This document shows positions 52,566 to 61,763 of a stretch of 64,000 bases of DNA, piece by piece; position 1 is the stretch's first letter, and each line of letters starts with the position of its first letter. A program made the translations under genes and the position numbers. The DNA is taken from the NCBI GenBank assembly GCA_028279345.1, contig JANQNY010000082.1, positions 1 through 64,000 on the forward strand. Direction: 5' to 3'. Under the pieces are notes generated by a model, which made no database searches, had not been told where the DNA came from, and was given only the letters and a program-made list of their open reading frames with translations. The stretch is from Geminicoccaceae bacterium (GTDB taxonomy: Bacteria; Pseudomonadota; Alphaproteobacteria; Geminicoccales; Geminicoccaceae).

Positions 52566-53414
52566 CTAAATTCTTAGTAAATCAAGGCGATCCGCGATCG
52601 CTCTAGCATAGGATTGCCCGAATAGACGAAGATGAACAAGCAGCGGGTAAAGCTGATAGATCGCGCGTCGCGTGGGCTCGAAGCCGGGCGCCAGCGGCCT
52701 CTCTGAAGCGTACGCGGCGAGCGAGGCGCGGTCGAAGGGGCCGAACAGGAGCGCGAAGGCGAGCTCGATCTCGGGGTGACCGTGATAGATCGCGGGGTCG
52801 ATCAGGGCGACCGGGCTGCCCGCCTTGGCGAGCACATTGCCGCTCCAGAGATCGCCGTGCAGCAGCGACGGATGCGGCGGCTCGTCGAGGAACTCCTCGA
52901 GGCGCGCCCCTAGCGTGTCGAGCCGTCGGTGCAGCCCCGCGTCCAGCACGCCTTCGGCCCCGGCCATCCGGGCGGGCTCTGCCAGCCGCTCAGCGCGGAA
53001 GAAAGCGATCCAGCGGTCGGCCGCCGGGTTGGGCTGTGCGAGAGCACCGATCACTGTGTCATACGCGTAACCGAAGCTCGGTCGTGGCTGGGCGTGCAAC
53101 GTTGCGACGTCGCGCGCGAGCCGGGCTCGGCCTGCGCCATCCAGGCCGCTGCCGTCATGGTCCACCCACTCCAGCACCAGCTCGCTCTCGCCGGCATCGA
53201 GAACGCGCGGCACGGCGACACCTGCCGATGCCAGGTCGCCGAGCATTCGTGCCTCGATCGCGAGCTGACCGGGAATACCGCGACGACCGGACTTGACGAC
53301 CACGCGCCGGCCGTCGGCGAGGTCAGCGGCGCGGACGTCGAACAGGCAGCCGCCGCCAAGCCGGCGAACGGCGACCACGCGCTGACCGAGGAGACGCCCG
53401 CCGGGTTCAGCCAA
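52566..53414 (-). CDS. Fructosamine kinase / aminoglycoside phosphotransferase-like kinase
   Basis: 282 residues in the protein-kinase-like fold. LGGGCLFDVRAADLADGRRVVVKSGRRG has the ATP-binding Lys; VLEWVDHDG is the hinge; SLLHGDLWSGNVLA the catalytic loop with Asp and Asn; VALIDPAIYHGHPEIELAFALLFG the metal-binding Asp. This matches the Fructosamin_kin family (FN3K-related), which phosphorylates ketosamines for protein deglycation. Start is inferred as the TTG at 53412-53414, overlapping the phosphatase gene stop; a GTG at 53378 is also possible. Confidence 0.85.
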   Translation of the reverse strand: MAEPGGRLLGQRVVAVRRLGGGCLFDVRAADLADGRRVVVKSGRRGIPGQLAIEARMLGDLASAGVAVPRVLDAGESELVLEWVDHDGSGLDGAGRARLARDVATLHAQPRPSFGYAYDTVIGALAQPNPAADRWIAFFRAERLAEPARMAGAEGVLDAGLHRRLDTLGARLEEFLDEPPHPSLLHGDLWSGNVLAKAGSPVALIDPAIYHGHPEIELAFALLFGPFDRASLAAYASERPLAPGFEPTRRAIYQLYPLLVHLRLFGQSYARAIADRLDLLRI

Positions 53415-53889
53415 GCCGTTCGCGGAGCACGGGGAGCAGGCCGAGCATCCCACGCTCGATGAGTTCGAAGGTCTCGCGATAGGCCTCCCGCGTGCCGGCG
53501 TACCAGGGGTCCGGCACCTCGGCGCCGCGCAGCTCGGGAACGAAGGCCAGCATGGGCACGATCTCGGCCCGCGCATCCGCCGGCGCCAGCCGCCTCAACG
53601 CGCGCTCGTGGCCCTGTGTCATCGGCACCAGCCAATCGCTGTCGCGGAAATCGCCGGTCCGCACCTGCCGCGCCCGACGGTTGGGCGGCTCGACGCCACG
53701 GCGGCGCAGCTCGGCGACGGCCAACGGATGCGGCGGATTGCCGAACTCTTCCGCGCTCACGCCACAGCTGTCGGCGACGACTGGCAGGTCGCCCGCATGG
53801 TGGCGCAGGATCGCCTCGGCCATCGGCGAGCGGCAGATATTGCCCGTGCAGACGAAGACGACGCGCTGTTGAGGCCGCGCCTCCGCCAT
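53407..53889 (-). CDS. Low molecular weight protein-tyrosine phosphatase
   Basis: 160 residues. Active-site loop VCTGNICRSPMAEA with Cys14 and Arg20, and the general acid Asp in EVPDPWYAGTREAYRETFELIERG. Cytosolic phosphatase that acts on tyrosine phosphate or small phosphoesters. ATG 53887-53889 shares one base with the phaZ stop codon. The following FN3K-like kinase starts inside its 3' end; phosphatase-kinase coupling of this kind has been noted for deglycation genes in bacteria. Confidence 0.92.
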   Translation of the reverse strand: MAEARPQQRVVFVCTGNICRSPMAEAILRHHAGDLPVVADSCGVSAEEFGNPPHPLAVAELRRRGVEPPNRRARQVRTGDFRDSDWLVPMTQGHERALRRLAPADARAEIVPMLAFVPELRGAEVPDPWYAGTREAYRETFELIERGMLGLLPVLRERLG

Positions 53890-55064
53890 CAGGCGGCCTC
53901 CAGGAAATCGTCCAGATGGGGCGCTACGGCGCTGAAGAACCGCTCGCCGGTGAAGACCTCGTGGTGCTGGCCACCTTCCACCGTGAGGCGGCGCGCACCG
54001 CCGTGTGGGACGTGGTCCACCGCAGCGTGGGTGTGGCCCCGGCCGACCAGCTCGTCGGCGGTCATCTCGACGGTGAGGAGCTGAACACCGGCGAGCGCCT
54101 CGAGGTCGATGCGCCGACCGTTGGCCTGGAGGCGGCCTGTTGCCAGCGCGTTCTGGCGGTAGACGGCTTCGATCGTGTCGATGAAGATCTCTGCCGGAAC
54201 GTCGGCGAGGCTGTGCAGGTCGCGATGCTCGCGCTCACGCAGTCCGGGCTCGCCGGCGGCGAGTTCGTTGAACAAGCCGAACGTGCTTTCGACATAGAGC
54301 GACGGATTGGCGAGCGTGTACGCCCAGAGCTGCAGCAAGCCCGGATAGACCCGGCGCCCGGCACCCGGGAAGCGGTGCGGCACGATCGAGGTGAACTGGT
54401 TCTCCAGGCTGGTCCGCCGGTGAAGCCGCAAGAGCGAGCTCAGCGGATGGACGCCGACGCTAGTGTCGAAGGGCCCCGCCAACAGCACCAGGGCTGCCGG
54501 CTTTGCGCCCGCTCGCGCGGCCAGAGCGGCTCCGGCGACGGCCGCCGTCACGGACTGCGAGAGGCCGAGGACGACGGCACCCGGCCCGGCTCGGCGGACC
54601 ACCGCCTCGACCACGGCGATTTGATCGGCGAGATGGAAGCTCCCCTCACCCTTGGGAACCTGCCGCGCATCGGTCCAATCGAGTGCGAGCACCGGGCGGT
54701 GGCTCACCAGCCGCACGATCAACGGGCTCGTGATGCCAGCCACATAGCCCGAGCACGGCGGCACAAAGACCACCGGCGCCGGCGCGCCCCCGCTGCTGCG
54801 AAACCGCCAACAAGTGGCAAATGGCCCTTCGGCATGGGCTTGCACATCGAGCGGTCCGCGTACGTCGAGGCGGACGAAATCCCCCAAATCGGCCTCGACG
54901 GGCTCGCCCGAACGCGCGAGGCGAAGCCCCAGCTCCTGCAAGGCGCGCTGTATGGGAACGATCGTTTCCGCCGGCTGCATCATCCATGCGCTGAGGTCGA
55001 AAACCGGCTGAAGCGCTTGGCGTTGCCATTCGTAGCATTCGTAGAGCACAGCGCACTTCCCCAT
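53889..55064 (-). CDS. phaZ: Intracellular polyhydroxyalkanoate depolymerase with Ser in the nucleophile position
   Basis: 391 residues of the intracellular PhaZ family. The N-terminus AVLYECYEWQRQALQPVFDLSAWM is diagnostic. VVFVPPCSGYVAGITSPLIVRLVSHRPVLALDWTDARQVP is the oxyanion region. The nucleophile elbow reads VVLGLSQSVTAAVAG, so Ser169 stands where characterised PhaZ proteins have Cys (CQP). The Asp/Glu region is LLTVEMTADELVG and the His is in GGQHHEVFTGERF. It mobilises stored PHB granules. Followed by the phosphatase gene with a one-base overlap. Confidence 0.87.
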   Translation of the reverse strand: MGKCAVLYECYEWQRQALQPVFDLSAWMMQPAETIVPIQRALQELGLRLARSGEPVEADLGDFVRLDVRGPLDVQAHAEGPFATCWRFRSSGGAPAPVVFVPPCSGYVAGITSPLIVRLVSHRPVLALDWTDARQVPKGEGSFHLADQIAVVEAVVRRAGPGAVVLGLSQSVTAAVAGAALAARAGAKPAALVLLAGPFDTSVGVHPLSSLLRLHRRTSLENQFTSIVPHRFPGAGRRVYPGLLQLWAYTLANPSLYVESTFGLFNELAAGEPGLREREHRDLHSLADVPAEIFIDTIEAVYRQNALATGRLQANGRRIDLEALAGVQLLTVEMTADELVGRGHTHAAVDHVPHGGARRLTVEGGQHHEVFTGERFFSAVAPHLDDFLEAA

Positions 55065-55120
55065 TCCCGCGTTCTCTGTCGTGGCGCAGGCAGCACGTCG
55101 CTGGCAAGCACGGAATCCCG

Positions 55121-57763
55121 TCAGGCGGCTTCCAGCGCATCGCGAACGGCCGCCACCGCGGCGTCCAGCGCTGCCCCATCGGGCCCACCTCCCTGCGCGA
55201 AGTCGGGCCGCCCGCCGCCGCCCTTTCCACCGAGCGCGCCCACGCCGGCCCGGACGAGATCGACGGCGCTGACCCGTGCCGTGAGATCGTCGGTGACCGC
55301 GACGACGATCGCCGCCTTGCCTTCGTTCGCCGAGACGAGGACCGTCACGCCCGAGCCGAGCTTGGCCTTGAGGCCATCGGCGATGCCGCGCAGCTCGCGT
55401 GCGGGCACGCCGTCGAGCGTTCGCGCGCAGAGCTTCACGCCCGCCACCTCTTGTACCGTCTCGGCCTCGGCAGAACCGCCGCTCGCGAGCTTGGCCCTTA
55501 GCGCCTGCAACTCGCGTTCAAGGCGTCGCCGGTCCTCCATCAGCGCTTTGAGCCGCTCGGGGACATCGCGCGGGCTTGCCTTCAAGAGATCGGCCGCGCG
55601 CGCGAGCGTCGCCTCCTCCTCGGCATAGGCGGCGAGCGCGGTGGCACCGGTGAGCGCCTCGACCCGTCGAATGCCGGCAGCGACTGCGCTGTCGCCCTGC
55701 AGCTTGAACACCGCGACATCACCCGTGCGCTGGGCGTGGGTGCCGCCACAGAGCTCCATCGAGTAAACGTCGCCGGCCGGTGTCTCGCCCATCGTGACGA
55801 CGCGCACCTCGTCGCCGTACTTCTCACCGAAGAGCGCCATCGCGCCTGCCGCGACAGCCTCGTCGCGGCTCATCAGCCGCGTGCTCGTACCCGCATTCTG
55901 GCGCACATACTCATTGACCTCGGTCTCGATCGCCTCGAGTTCGCTACCGCTCAGCGGCTTTGGATGGCTGAAGTCGAAGCGCAAGCGGTCGGGTGCGACT
56001 AGGGAGCCGCGCTGCGCCACGTGCGCGCCCAGATGGCCACGGAGCGCCGCATGCAGGAGATGCGTGGCCGAGTGCGCACGACGCAGCGCATCGCGGCGGC
56101 CAGAGTCGACCTGCAGCTCAACCGGCTCGCCCGTGCGCACTGCGCCCTCGGTCACCCGACCGAGGTGGAGCCAGAGATCGCCCAGGACCTTCTTCGTGTC
56201 GTCGACCTCGATCCGGCCCGCGGGCGCCACGACGACGCCCGTGTCGCCCTGCTGGCCGCCGCTCTCACCGTAGAAGGGCGTCTGGTTGGCAATGAGGACG
56301 ACACGTTGGCCTTCCGTCGCCGCGTCGGTGCGCGCGTCATCGACCAGGAGCGCTTGAACCACGCCTTCCGCCCGCGTCGTCTCGTAGCCGAGGAACTCGG
56401 TGGCGCCGAGCTCGTCCTTGAGGTCGAACCAGAGGCCTTCAACCGCCGCCTCGCCCGAGCCCTTCCAGCTCGCGCGCGCCAGGGCCCGCTGGTCGGCCAT
56501 CGCCGCCTGGAAGCCGTCGATATTGACCGACATGCCCTTGGCGCGGAGCGCATCTTGGGTGAGATCCAGGGGAAAGCCATAAGTGTCGTAGAGCTTGAAT
56601 GCGACCTCGCCGGCGAGCATGTCGCCTTGCTGCATCGCCCGCGTCTCCTCGTCGAGCAGCCTGAGGCCGCGCTCGAGCGTGCGCCGGAAGTTCGTCTCTT
56701 CGAGCTTCAAGACCTCGGTGATGAGTGCTTCGGCGCGGCCGAGCTCAGGAAAGGCCTGGCCCATCTCTTGAACCAGCGTGGGCACGAGCCGGTAGAGCAG
56801 CGGGTCGGCGGCACCCAACAGGTGCGCGTGGCGCATCCCCCGTCGCATGATCCGCCGGAGCACGTAGCCGCGCCCCTCGGGAGCGGGCATCACGCCGTCG
56901 GCAATGAGAAAGGATGCCGCCCGAACATGGTCCGCGATCACCTTGTGCGACGGCTTGTGCTCACCCTGAGCCGGCGTACCGGTCAGCGCCTCGCTCGCAC
57001 GGATCAGCGCTTGAAAGAGGTCGATCTCGTAGTTGTCGTGGTGGCCCTGCAGGACGGCGGCAATGCGCTCGAGACCCATGCCGGTGTCGATCGACGGACG
57101 GGGCAGGTCGACGCGCTCCTCGCGCGTGATCTGCTCGTACTGCATGAAGACGAGGTTCCAGATCTCGATGAAGCGGTCGCCGTCCTCGTCCGGGCTGCCG
57201 GGTGGACCGCCCGGGACCTCGGGGCCGTGGTCGTAGAAGATCTCCGAGCACGGTCCGCAGGGGCCGGTGTCCCCCATCGCCCAGAAATTGTCCGAGGTGG
57301 CGATGCGGATGATGCGCTGCTCGGGCAGCCCCGCGATTCGCCGCCAGAGGTCGAAGGCCTCGTCGTCCTCGGCATAGATCGTGACGAGCAGCTTCTCCGC
57401 GGGCAGCCCGTACTCTTTCGTGACAAGCCGCCATGCCAGGTCGATGGCGCGCTCCTTGAAGTAATCCCCGAAGGAGAAATTCCCCAGCATCTCGAAGAAG
57501 GTGTGGTGCCGCGCGGTGTATCCGACATTGTCGAGATCGTTGTGCTTGCCACCGGCGCGGACGCACTTCTGCGAGGTCACGGCGCGCGCGTAGTCGCGAT
57601 GCTCGACGCCGGTGAAGACGTTCTTGAACTGCACCATGCCGGCGTTGGTGAAGAGCAGCGACGGGTCGTTGTGCGGCACGAGCGACGACGACGGCACGAC
57701 CGCGTGCCCCTCTCTCTCGAAGAAGTCGAGAAAGGCGCTGCGAATGGCGTTGACGCTGGGCAT
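55121..57763 (-). CDS. alaS: Alanyl-tRNA synthetase
   Basis: 880 residues, full length. Class II motif region ATG start [52 protein letters not shown]; motif 2 [41 protein letters not shown]. The editing domain has the HxxxH of [14 protein letters not shown] and the Cys...His of [16 protein letters not shown]-Ala domain DHHA1-like at the end ([17 protein letters not shown]...[15 protein letters not shown]). Charges and proofreads tRNA-Ala. It follows recA by 24 bases, the usual alphaproteobacterial order. Confidence 0.98.
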   Translation of the reverse strand: MPSVNAIRSAFLDFFEREGHAVVPSSSLVPHNDPSLLFTNAGMVQFKNVFTGVEHRDYARAVTSQKCVRAGGKHNDLDNVGYTARHHTFFEMLGNFSFGDYFKERAIDLAWRLVTKEYGLPAEKLLVTIYAEDDEAFDLWRRIAGLPEQRIIRIATSDNFWAMGDTGPCGPCSEIFYDHGPEVPGGPPGSPDEDGDRFIEIWNLVFMQYEQITREERVDLPRPSIDTGMGLERIAAVLQGHHDNYEIDLFQALIRASEALTGTPAQGEHKPSHKVIADHVRAASFLIADGVMPAPEGRGYVLRRIMRRGMRHAHLLGAADPLLYRLVPTLVQEMGQAFPELGRAEALITEVLKLEETNFRRTLERGLRLLDEETRAMQQGDMLAGEVAFKLYDTYGFPLDLTQDALRAKGMSVNIDGFQAAMADQRALARASWKGSGEAAVEGLWFDLKDELGATEFLGYETTRAEGVVQALLVDDARTDAATEGQRVVLIANQTPFYGESGGQQGDTGVVVAPAGRIEVDDTKKVLGDLWLHLGRVTEGAVRTGEPVELQVDSGRRDALRRAHSATHLLHAALRGHLGAHVAQRGSLVAPDRLRFDFSHPKPLSGSELEAIETEVNEYVRQNAGTSTRLMSRDEAVAAGAMALFGEKYGDEVRVVTMGETPAGDVYSMELCGGTHAQRTGDVAVFKLQGDSAVAAGIRRVEALTGATALAAYAEEEATLARAADLLKASPRDVPERLKALMEDRRRLERELQALRAKLASGGSAEAETVQEVAGVKLCARTLDGVPARELRGIADGLKAKLGSGVTVLVSANEGKAAIVVAVTDDLTARVSAVDLVRAGVGALGGKGGGGRPDFAQGGGPDGAALDAAVAAVRDALEAA

Positions 57764-57787
57764 GGCGAGCGTGGTCTCCGCGACGGC

Positions 57788-58843
<1,056 letters not shown>

Positions 58844-58875
58844 GGTGGTCGCTCGGCGGTGGTTGAGGGCAGGGC

Positions 58876-58903
58876 GTTATAGCCGGCGCCCGCGGCCTGC
58901 AAA
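58876..58903 (-). promoter_or_regulatory. Candidate recA promoter
   Basis: On the minus strand TTTGCA (plus 58898-58903) and TATAAC (plus 58876-58881) are separated by 16 bases, close to a sigma-70 consensus, about 33 bases upstream of the recA start. No LexA operator is evident around it. Confidence 0.45.
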
Positions 58904-58943
58904 AGGCTAAGCGGCGGGCGCACCGCTGGCCGAACGCCCATGG

Positions 58944-59222
58944 CTAGGGCGCAGGCTCGCCGCAGCAGTCGACGTGCGCGCCGCCTCCGAGGGTCGGGAT
59001 GGTGATCGACCAGGGATAGCGCTCGCCGTCGGCCATCCGGTCGTGGCATGGCCCGGCGGTCGACGGCCAGGTCTTGGCCCCATCACAGAGCCGCGGCTCC
59101 GGAGGATCCGCTTTGGCAGGGCCCGATCCCGCACCCGGATCTGCCCATTCGGCGCGTCGCTCAGCGGACAGCTTCCCAGAGGCGGAAGACAGCGTCGCCT
59201 TGTCGCCCGCGAACTCGATATC
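58944..59222 (-). pseudogene. Remnant of a small secreted Cys-rich protein gene (YPW..CC family)
   Basis: The minus-strand frame ending at TAG 58944-58946 reads about 90 codons of protein-like sequence. It begins EFAGDKATLSSASGKLSAE and ends LCDGAKTWPSTAGPCHDRM then ADGERYPWSITIPTL...CCGEP. The C-D-x-M-x-D-x-x-Y-P-W pattern with terminal Cys resembles the C-terminal half of lysozyme-inhibitor-like COG3650 proteins. An in-frame stop closes it at 59223, and no usable start exists, so the gene is probably frameshifted or truncated. It lies between recA and the VPLPA-CTERM gene. Confidence 0.45.
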
Positions 59223-59376
59223 TCAGACTGGCTCGCTCCTGCGGCAGCTGACGGCGAGCTCGGCTTGTGGGCGGTGGCGCCTCTGATGGGGGTCTTGGTG
59301 CGGGCGCCGCCACCCGCTCTAGCGGCTCGCCAACGGATCGCCGCCACTCATGGTGGCGATCCCGTCGTGTCGGTCG

Positions 59377-60048
59377 TCAGCGTGCGCTGCGCCGCCGCCA
59401 AACGCCCAGCCCGACAAGCGCGGCACCCAGAAGCGGGAGGCTCGCCGGGAGGGGCACCGCGGTCAGCGAGACGTTATCGACCAGCGCGCCGAAGCTCGTC
59501 TGGAAACCGCGGGCCGCGAAACCGAGGGTGTAGGTGCCGGCGTCGTCGACGGTGATATTCGCAAAATGTTGCGCCCAGCCCGGCTGCGACCACGACGTCT
59601 CATTGTGGACGGCGATGTCGCTCCCCTCCCAGATGACCGCGAGGATGTTGTCGTACGGGATGACGGTGCGTGGCTGATACCAGTAGGAGAGGAGGTAGTC
59701 GCCGGCGTCCAAGTCCAGCGACTGCGTCATTGTCGAGTTGCCGCCGACTCGCGGATGGCTGTCCAGTTCGACGTAGTAGTCGCCCGACTGGGGATCGGCG
59801 TGCCCGATGGTGCGGCGCGTCTGGATCTCGATGCCGTTGCCGTCGGCAGTGGTCCAGCCAGGCAGCGTCGTCCACACATCCCAGCTACGGCCGCCCGCCC
59901 GACCCGGCATCGCGTCGAACGCGTTCCCGTTGATGAGGCCGAGGCCCGTCGGCGCGAGCTCGAAGTCGCCATTCTCGATGAGGTTCGCTGCGGCCGGGCC
60001 GGCGAGCAGCGACGCAGCAAAGCACAGGGCGACGGCGGTCGCGCGCAT
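59377..60048 (-). CDS. VPLPA-CTERM sorting domain protein
   Basis: 223 residues from ATG 60046-60048, after AGGGGGAG. Sec signal TAVALCFAASLLAGPAAA; N-terminal NLIENGDFELAP motif of DUF642/carbohydrate-binding-like folds; many aromatic residues; C-terminal tripartite signal VPLPASLPLLGAALVGLGVWRRRSAR (sorting motif, membrane helix, Arg cluster). VPLPA-CTERM proteins are processed by an exosortase and placed at the cell surface, often with exopolysaccharide. No exosortase gene lies in the window. Confidence 0.88.
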   Translation of the reverse strand: MRATAVALCFAASLLAGPAAANLIENGDFELAPTGLGLINGNAFDAMPGRAGGRSWDVWTTLPGWTTADGNGIEIQTRRTIGHADPQSGDYYVELDSHPRVGGNSTMTQSLDLDAGDYLLSYWYQPRTVIPYDNILAVIWEGSDIAVHNETSWSQPGWAQHFANITVDDAGTYTLGFAARGFQTSFGALVDNVSLTAVPLPASLPLLGAALVGLGVWRRRSAR

Positions 60049-60282
60049 GATGGGCTCCCCCTGGATTCGATGTAGAGGTACTTTAACAAAACTGTTTGAA
60101 CGGTGTTCGGTGAAGCAGGCGTGAAGATACTCCAGGGCGCGCGGCATCCAGGGTCCACCTCGCCTGTCGGGAGGCTTCGAATCGTCGAGCAACGACCGCG
60201 GCGGCGTTAACGGACCTGCAACTGCGATGGACTAGGGTCGCGCTCTGCGGTGGAGCAGCTTGCGCAGGTGGGGTTGCCTTCG

Positions 60283-60615
60283 ATGTACGATGAACGCCGG
60301 CGCGAGCCACGCTATGTGGTCGACGGTCTAAGGGCCGAGCTCGACGGCCAGCCGAGCGAGATCCTCGATATCAGCGCCAGCGCCCTGAGGCTCCTGCGGT
60401 CACCGGCCGGCGGCCAATGCGCGGCCGAGGTGCGGCTCCGCCTCAGCGCCGAGGCCGGTTTCCCCGCCGTCGACCTCCGATCGCATGCCACCCTCATCCG
60501 CTTCACGCCGGACGCGATGGTCTACGCCTATCGGGCCGAGATCGCCGAGTGGCCTTTCCTGCTGAAGGCCTTCGACACCTTTCAAGACCTGTCGCTGCCG
60601 GCCCTCGAGGCCTGA
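60283..60615 (+). CDS. PilZ domain protein
   Basis: 110 residues from ATG 60283 (MYDERRREPRYVVDGLRAEL). RRREPRY matches the RxxxR c-di-GMP motif, and EILDISASALRLL stands for the D-x-S-x-x-G motif, but the Gly is replaced, so ligand affinity may be altered. The rest is the PilZ barrel (GGQCAAEVRLRLSAEAGFPAVDLRSHATLIRFTPDAMVYAYRAEI). The next gene starts two bases after its stop, so both form one operon. A GTG at 60250 could add 11 residues. Confidence 0.82.
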   Translation: MYDERRREPRYVVDGLRAELDGQPSEILDISASALRLLRSPAGGQCAAEVRLRLSAEAGFPAVDLRSHATLIRFTPDAMVYAYRAEIAEWPFLLKAFDTFQDLSLPALEA

Positions 60616-60617
60616 GC

Positions 60618-61748
60618 GTGGACCGCGCGCACCTGCAGGCGCTCCTGGCCGCCGGACCGTCGCTGCGGCTCGACGTGCTGGCGATCTCGGCGCGCCTCGT
60701 GGCTGCGGGACGAGACGACGAGCTGCTCTTCGAGATGCCCTTTCTCAATCGGTCCGTGCTGTTGAAGCACGTCGACGCGCGCGAGGGAGGGCGCTGTGCC
60801 GGCACGCTTCGGCCGATCCACATGCTGATCTACCTGCCCTATGACCCAGACTGTCCTGGTGAGGGTGGCGAAACCCTCCTCTACAGCCGGCAGGCGCTCG
60901 CACAGCTGGCGACGGCGCGGATCGGCGTCATCGACGAGGCTTCGACAGCGCTCCGTCACGACGCGGCGGTCCTGGAGCGTCTCGACGCGCTGCCCTCGCT
61001 CAACCCGTTTCTGCTGCGGGGTGTCGCTGAGCCGGCGATCCCGCAGAGCTATCTAGAGCTCGAGAGCGAGGCCGTGGCGCGCCTGCAGCAGCGCCTGGAG
61101 CGCCGTATCCGCCCGCTCATAGTGGCGGCGCTCGGCCGGCCCGAGGAAGAGGTCGGTGCGGACCTCGACCGCATGGTCGAGGGCTTCCTCTCGGCGGCCG
61201 AACGCCATCACCTCCGGAGCTTCGCCGGCGCGCTGCAGCTCGAGCCGGCGGAGGCCGAGACGGTGCTCGAGGCCTGGACCGGCATTGCGTTCTTCGAGGA
61301 CGAGATCGTTCGGCTCAAGCCGCGGGTACAGACCTTCGCCGAACAGCTCATCGCCGCATCGAAGCCTCTCAAATGGCTGCCGGCGACCGAGCACGGCCGC
61401 TTGGCCGAGCGCCTAGCGGCCGTGCGTGCGGCCATGCGTGACGCATGGCTCGAGCTGCGCAGCATCTTGGAGTGCTACCAGCGGAGCTATGACGCGCTGG
61501 TGTTCGACGCGGCACCCGAAGCGTTCGTCGCGTTCCTGCGCGACAGCCCGGCGCACTACTGGCGCCTCGGCGAACTCTGTGCGTACTACGAGCAGGCGGT
61601 CCGGACATGGACTGATGGCACGGTCGCCGATGCCGAAGGTCGCGTGCCGCTCGAGGCCCTGGACGACGTGGTCGGCTTTCTCGAGCAGGTATTCCCGGGC
61701 GCCGGCGGGACGCCGCCGACCGCCAAGGCGGCCGGCGCGCTCCACTGA
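60618..61748 (+). CDS. Protein of unknown function coupled to PilZ
   Basis: 376 residues from GTG 60618. I do not recognise the family. It is predicted mostly helical and acidic, with no signal peptide or membrane helix. The N-terminal third contains a strand-rich core (DELLFEMPFLNRSVLLKHVDAR and LRPIHMLIYLPYDPDCPGEGGETLLYSRQALAQLA); the rest is a long helical region (ESEAVARLQQRLERRIRPLIVAALGRPEEEVGADLDRMVEGFLSAAERHHLRSFAGALQLEPAEAETVLEAWTGIAFFEDEI). Tight linkage to PilZ suggests a role in c-di-GMP output or motility; this is inference. Confidence 0.7.
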   Translation: MDRAHLQALLAAGPSLRLDVLAISARLVAAGRDDELLFEMPFLNRSVLLKHVDAREGGRCAGTLRPIHMLIYLPYDPDCPGEGGETLLYSRQALAQLATARIGVIDEASTALRHDAAVLERLDALPSLNPFLLRGVAEPAIPQSYLELESEAVARLQQRLERRIRPLIVAALGRPEEEVGADLDRMVEGFLSAAERHHLRSFAGALQLEPAEAETVLEAWTGIAFFEDEIVRLKPRVQTFAEQLIAASKPLKWLPATEHGRLAERLAAVRAAMRDAWLELRSILECYQRSYDALVFDAAPEAFVAFLRDSPAHYWRLGELCAYYEQAVRTWTDGTVADAEGRVPLEALDDVVGFLEQVFPGAGGTPPTAKAAGALH

Positions 61749-61763
61749 CTCTATGCGAGCGCC

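Noticed and set aside
58844-58943. LexA (SOS) box upstream of recA
   Set aside because: I looked for GTTC-N7-GTTC or GAAC-N7-GAAC and saw none; only a promoter-like pair is present.
58907-59347. 146-codon minus-strand frame between recA and the VPLPA-CTERM gene
   Set aside because: Low-complexity Arg/Ser/Ala composition, no signal peptide and no family; another frame in the same place gives a more protein-like reading.
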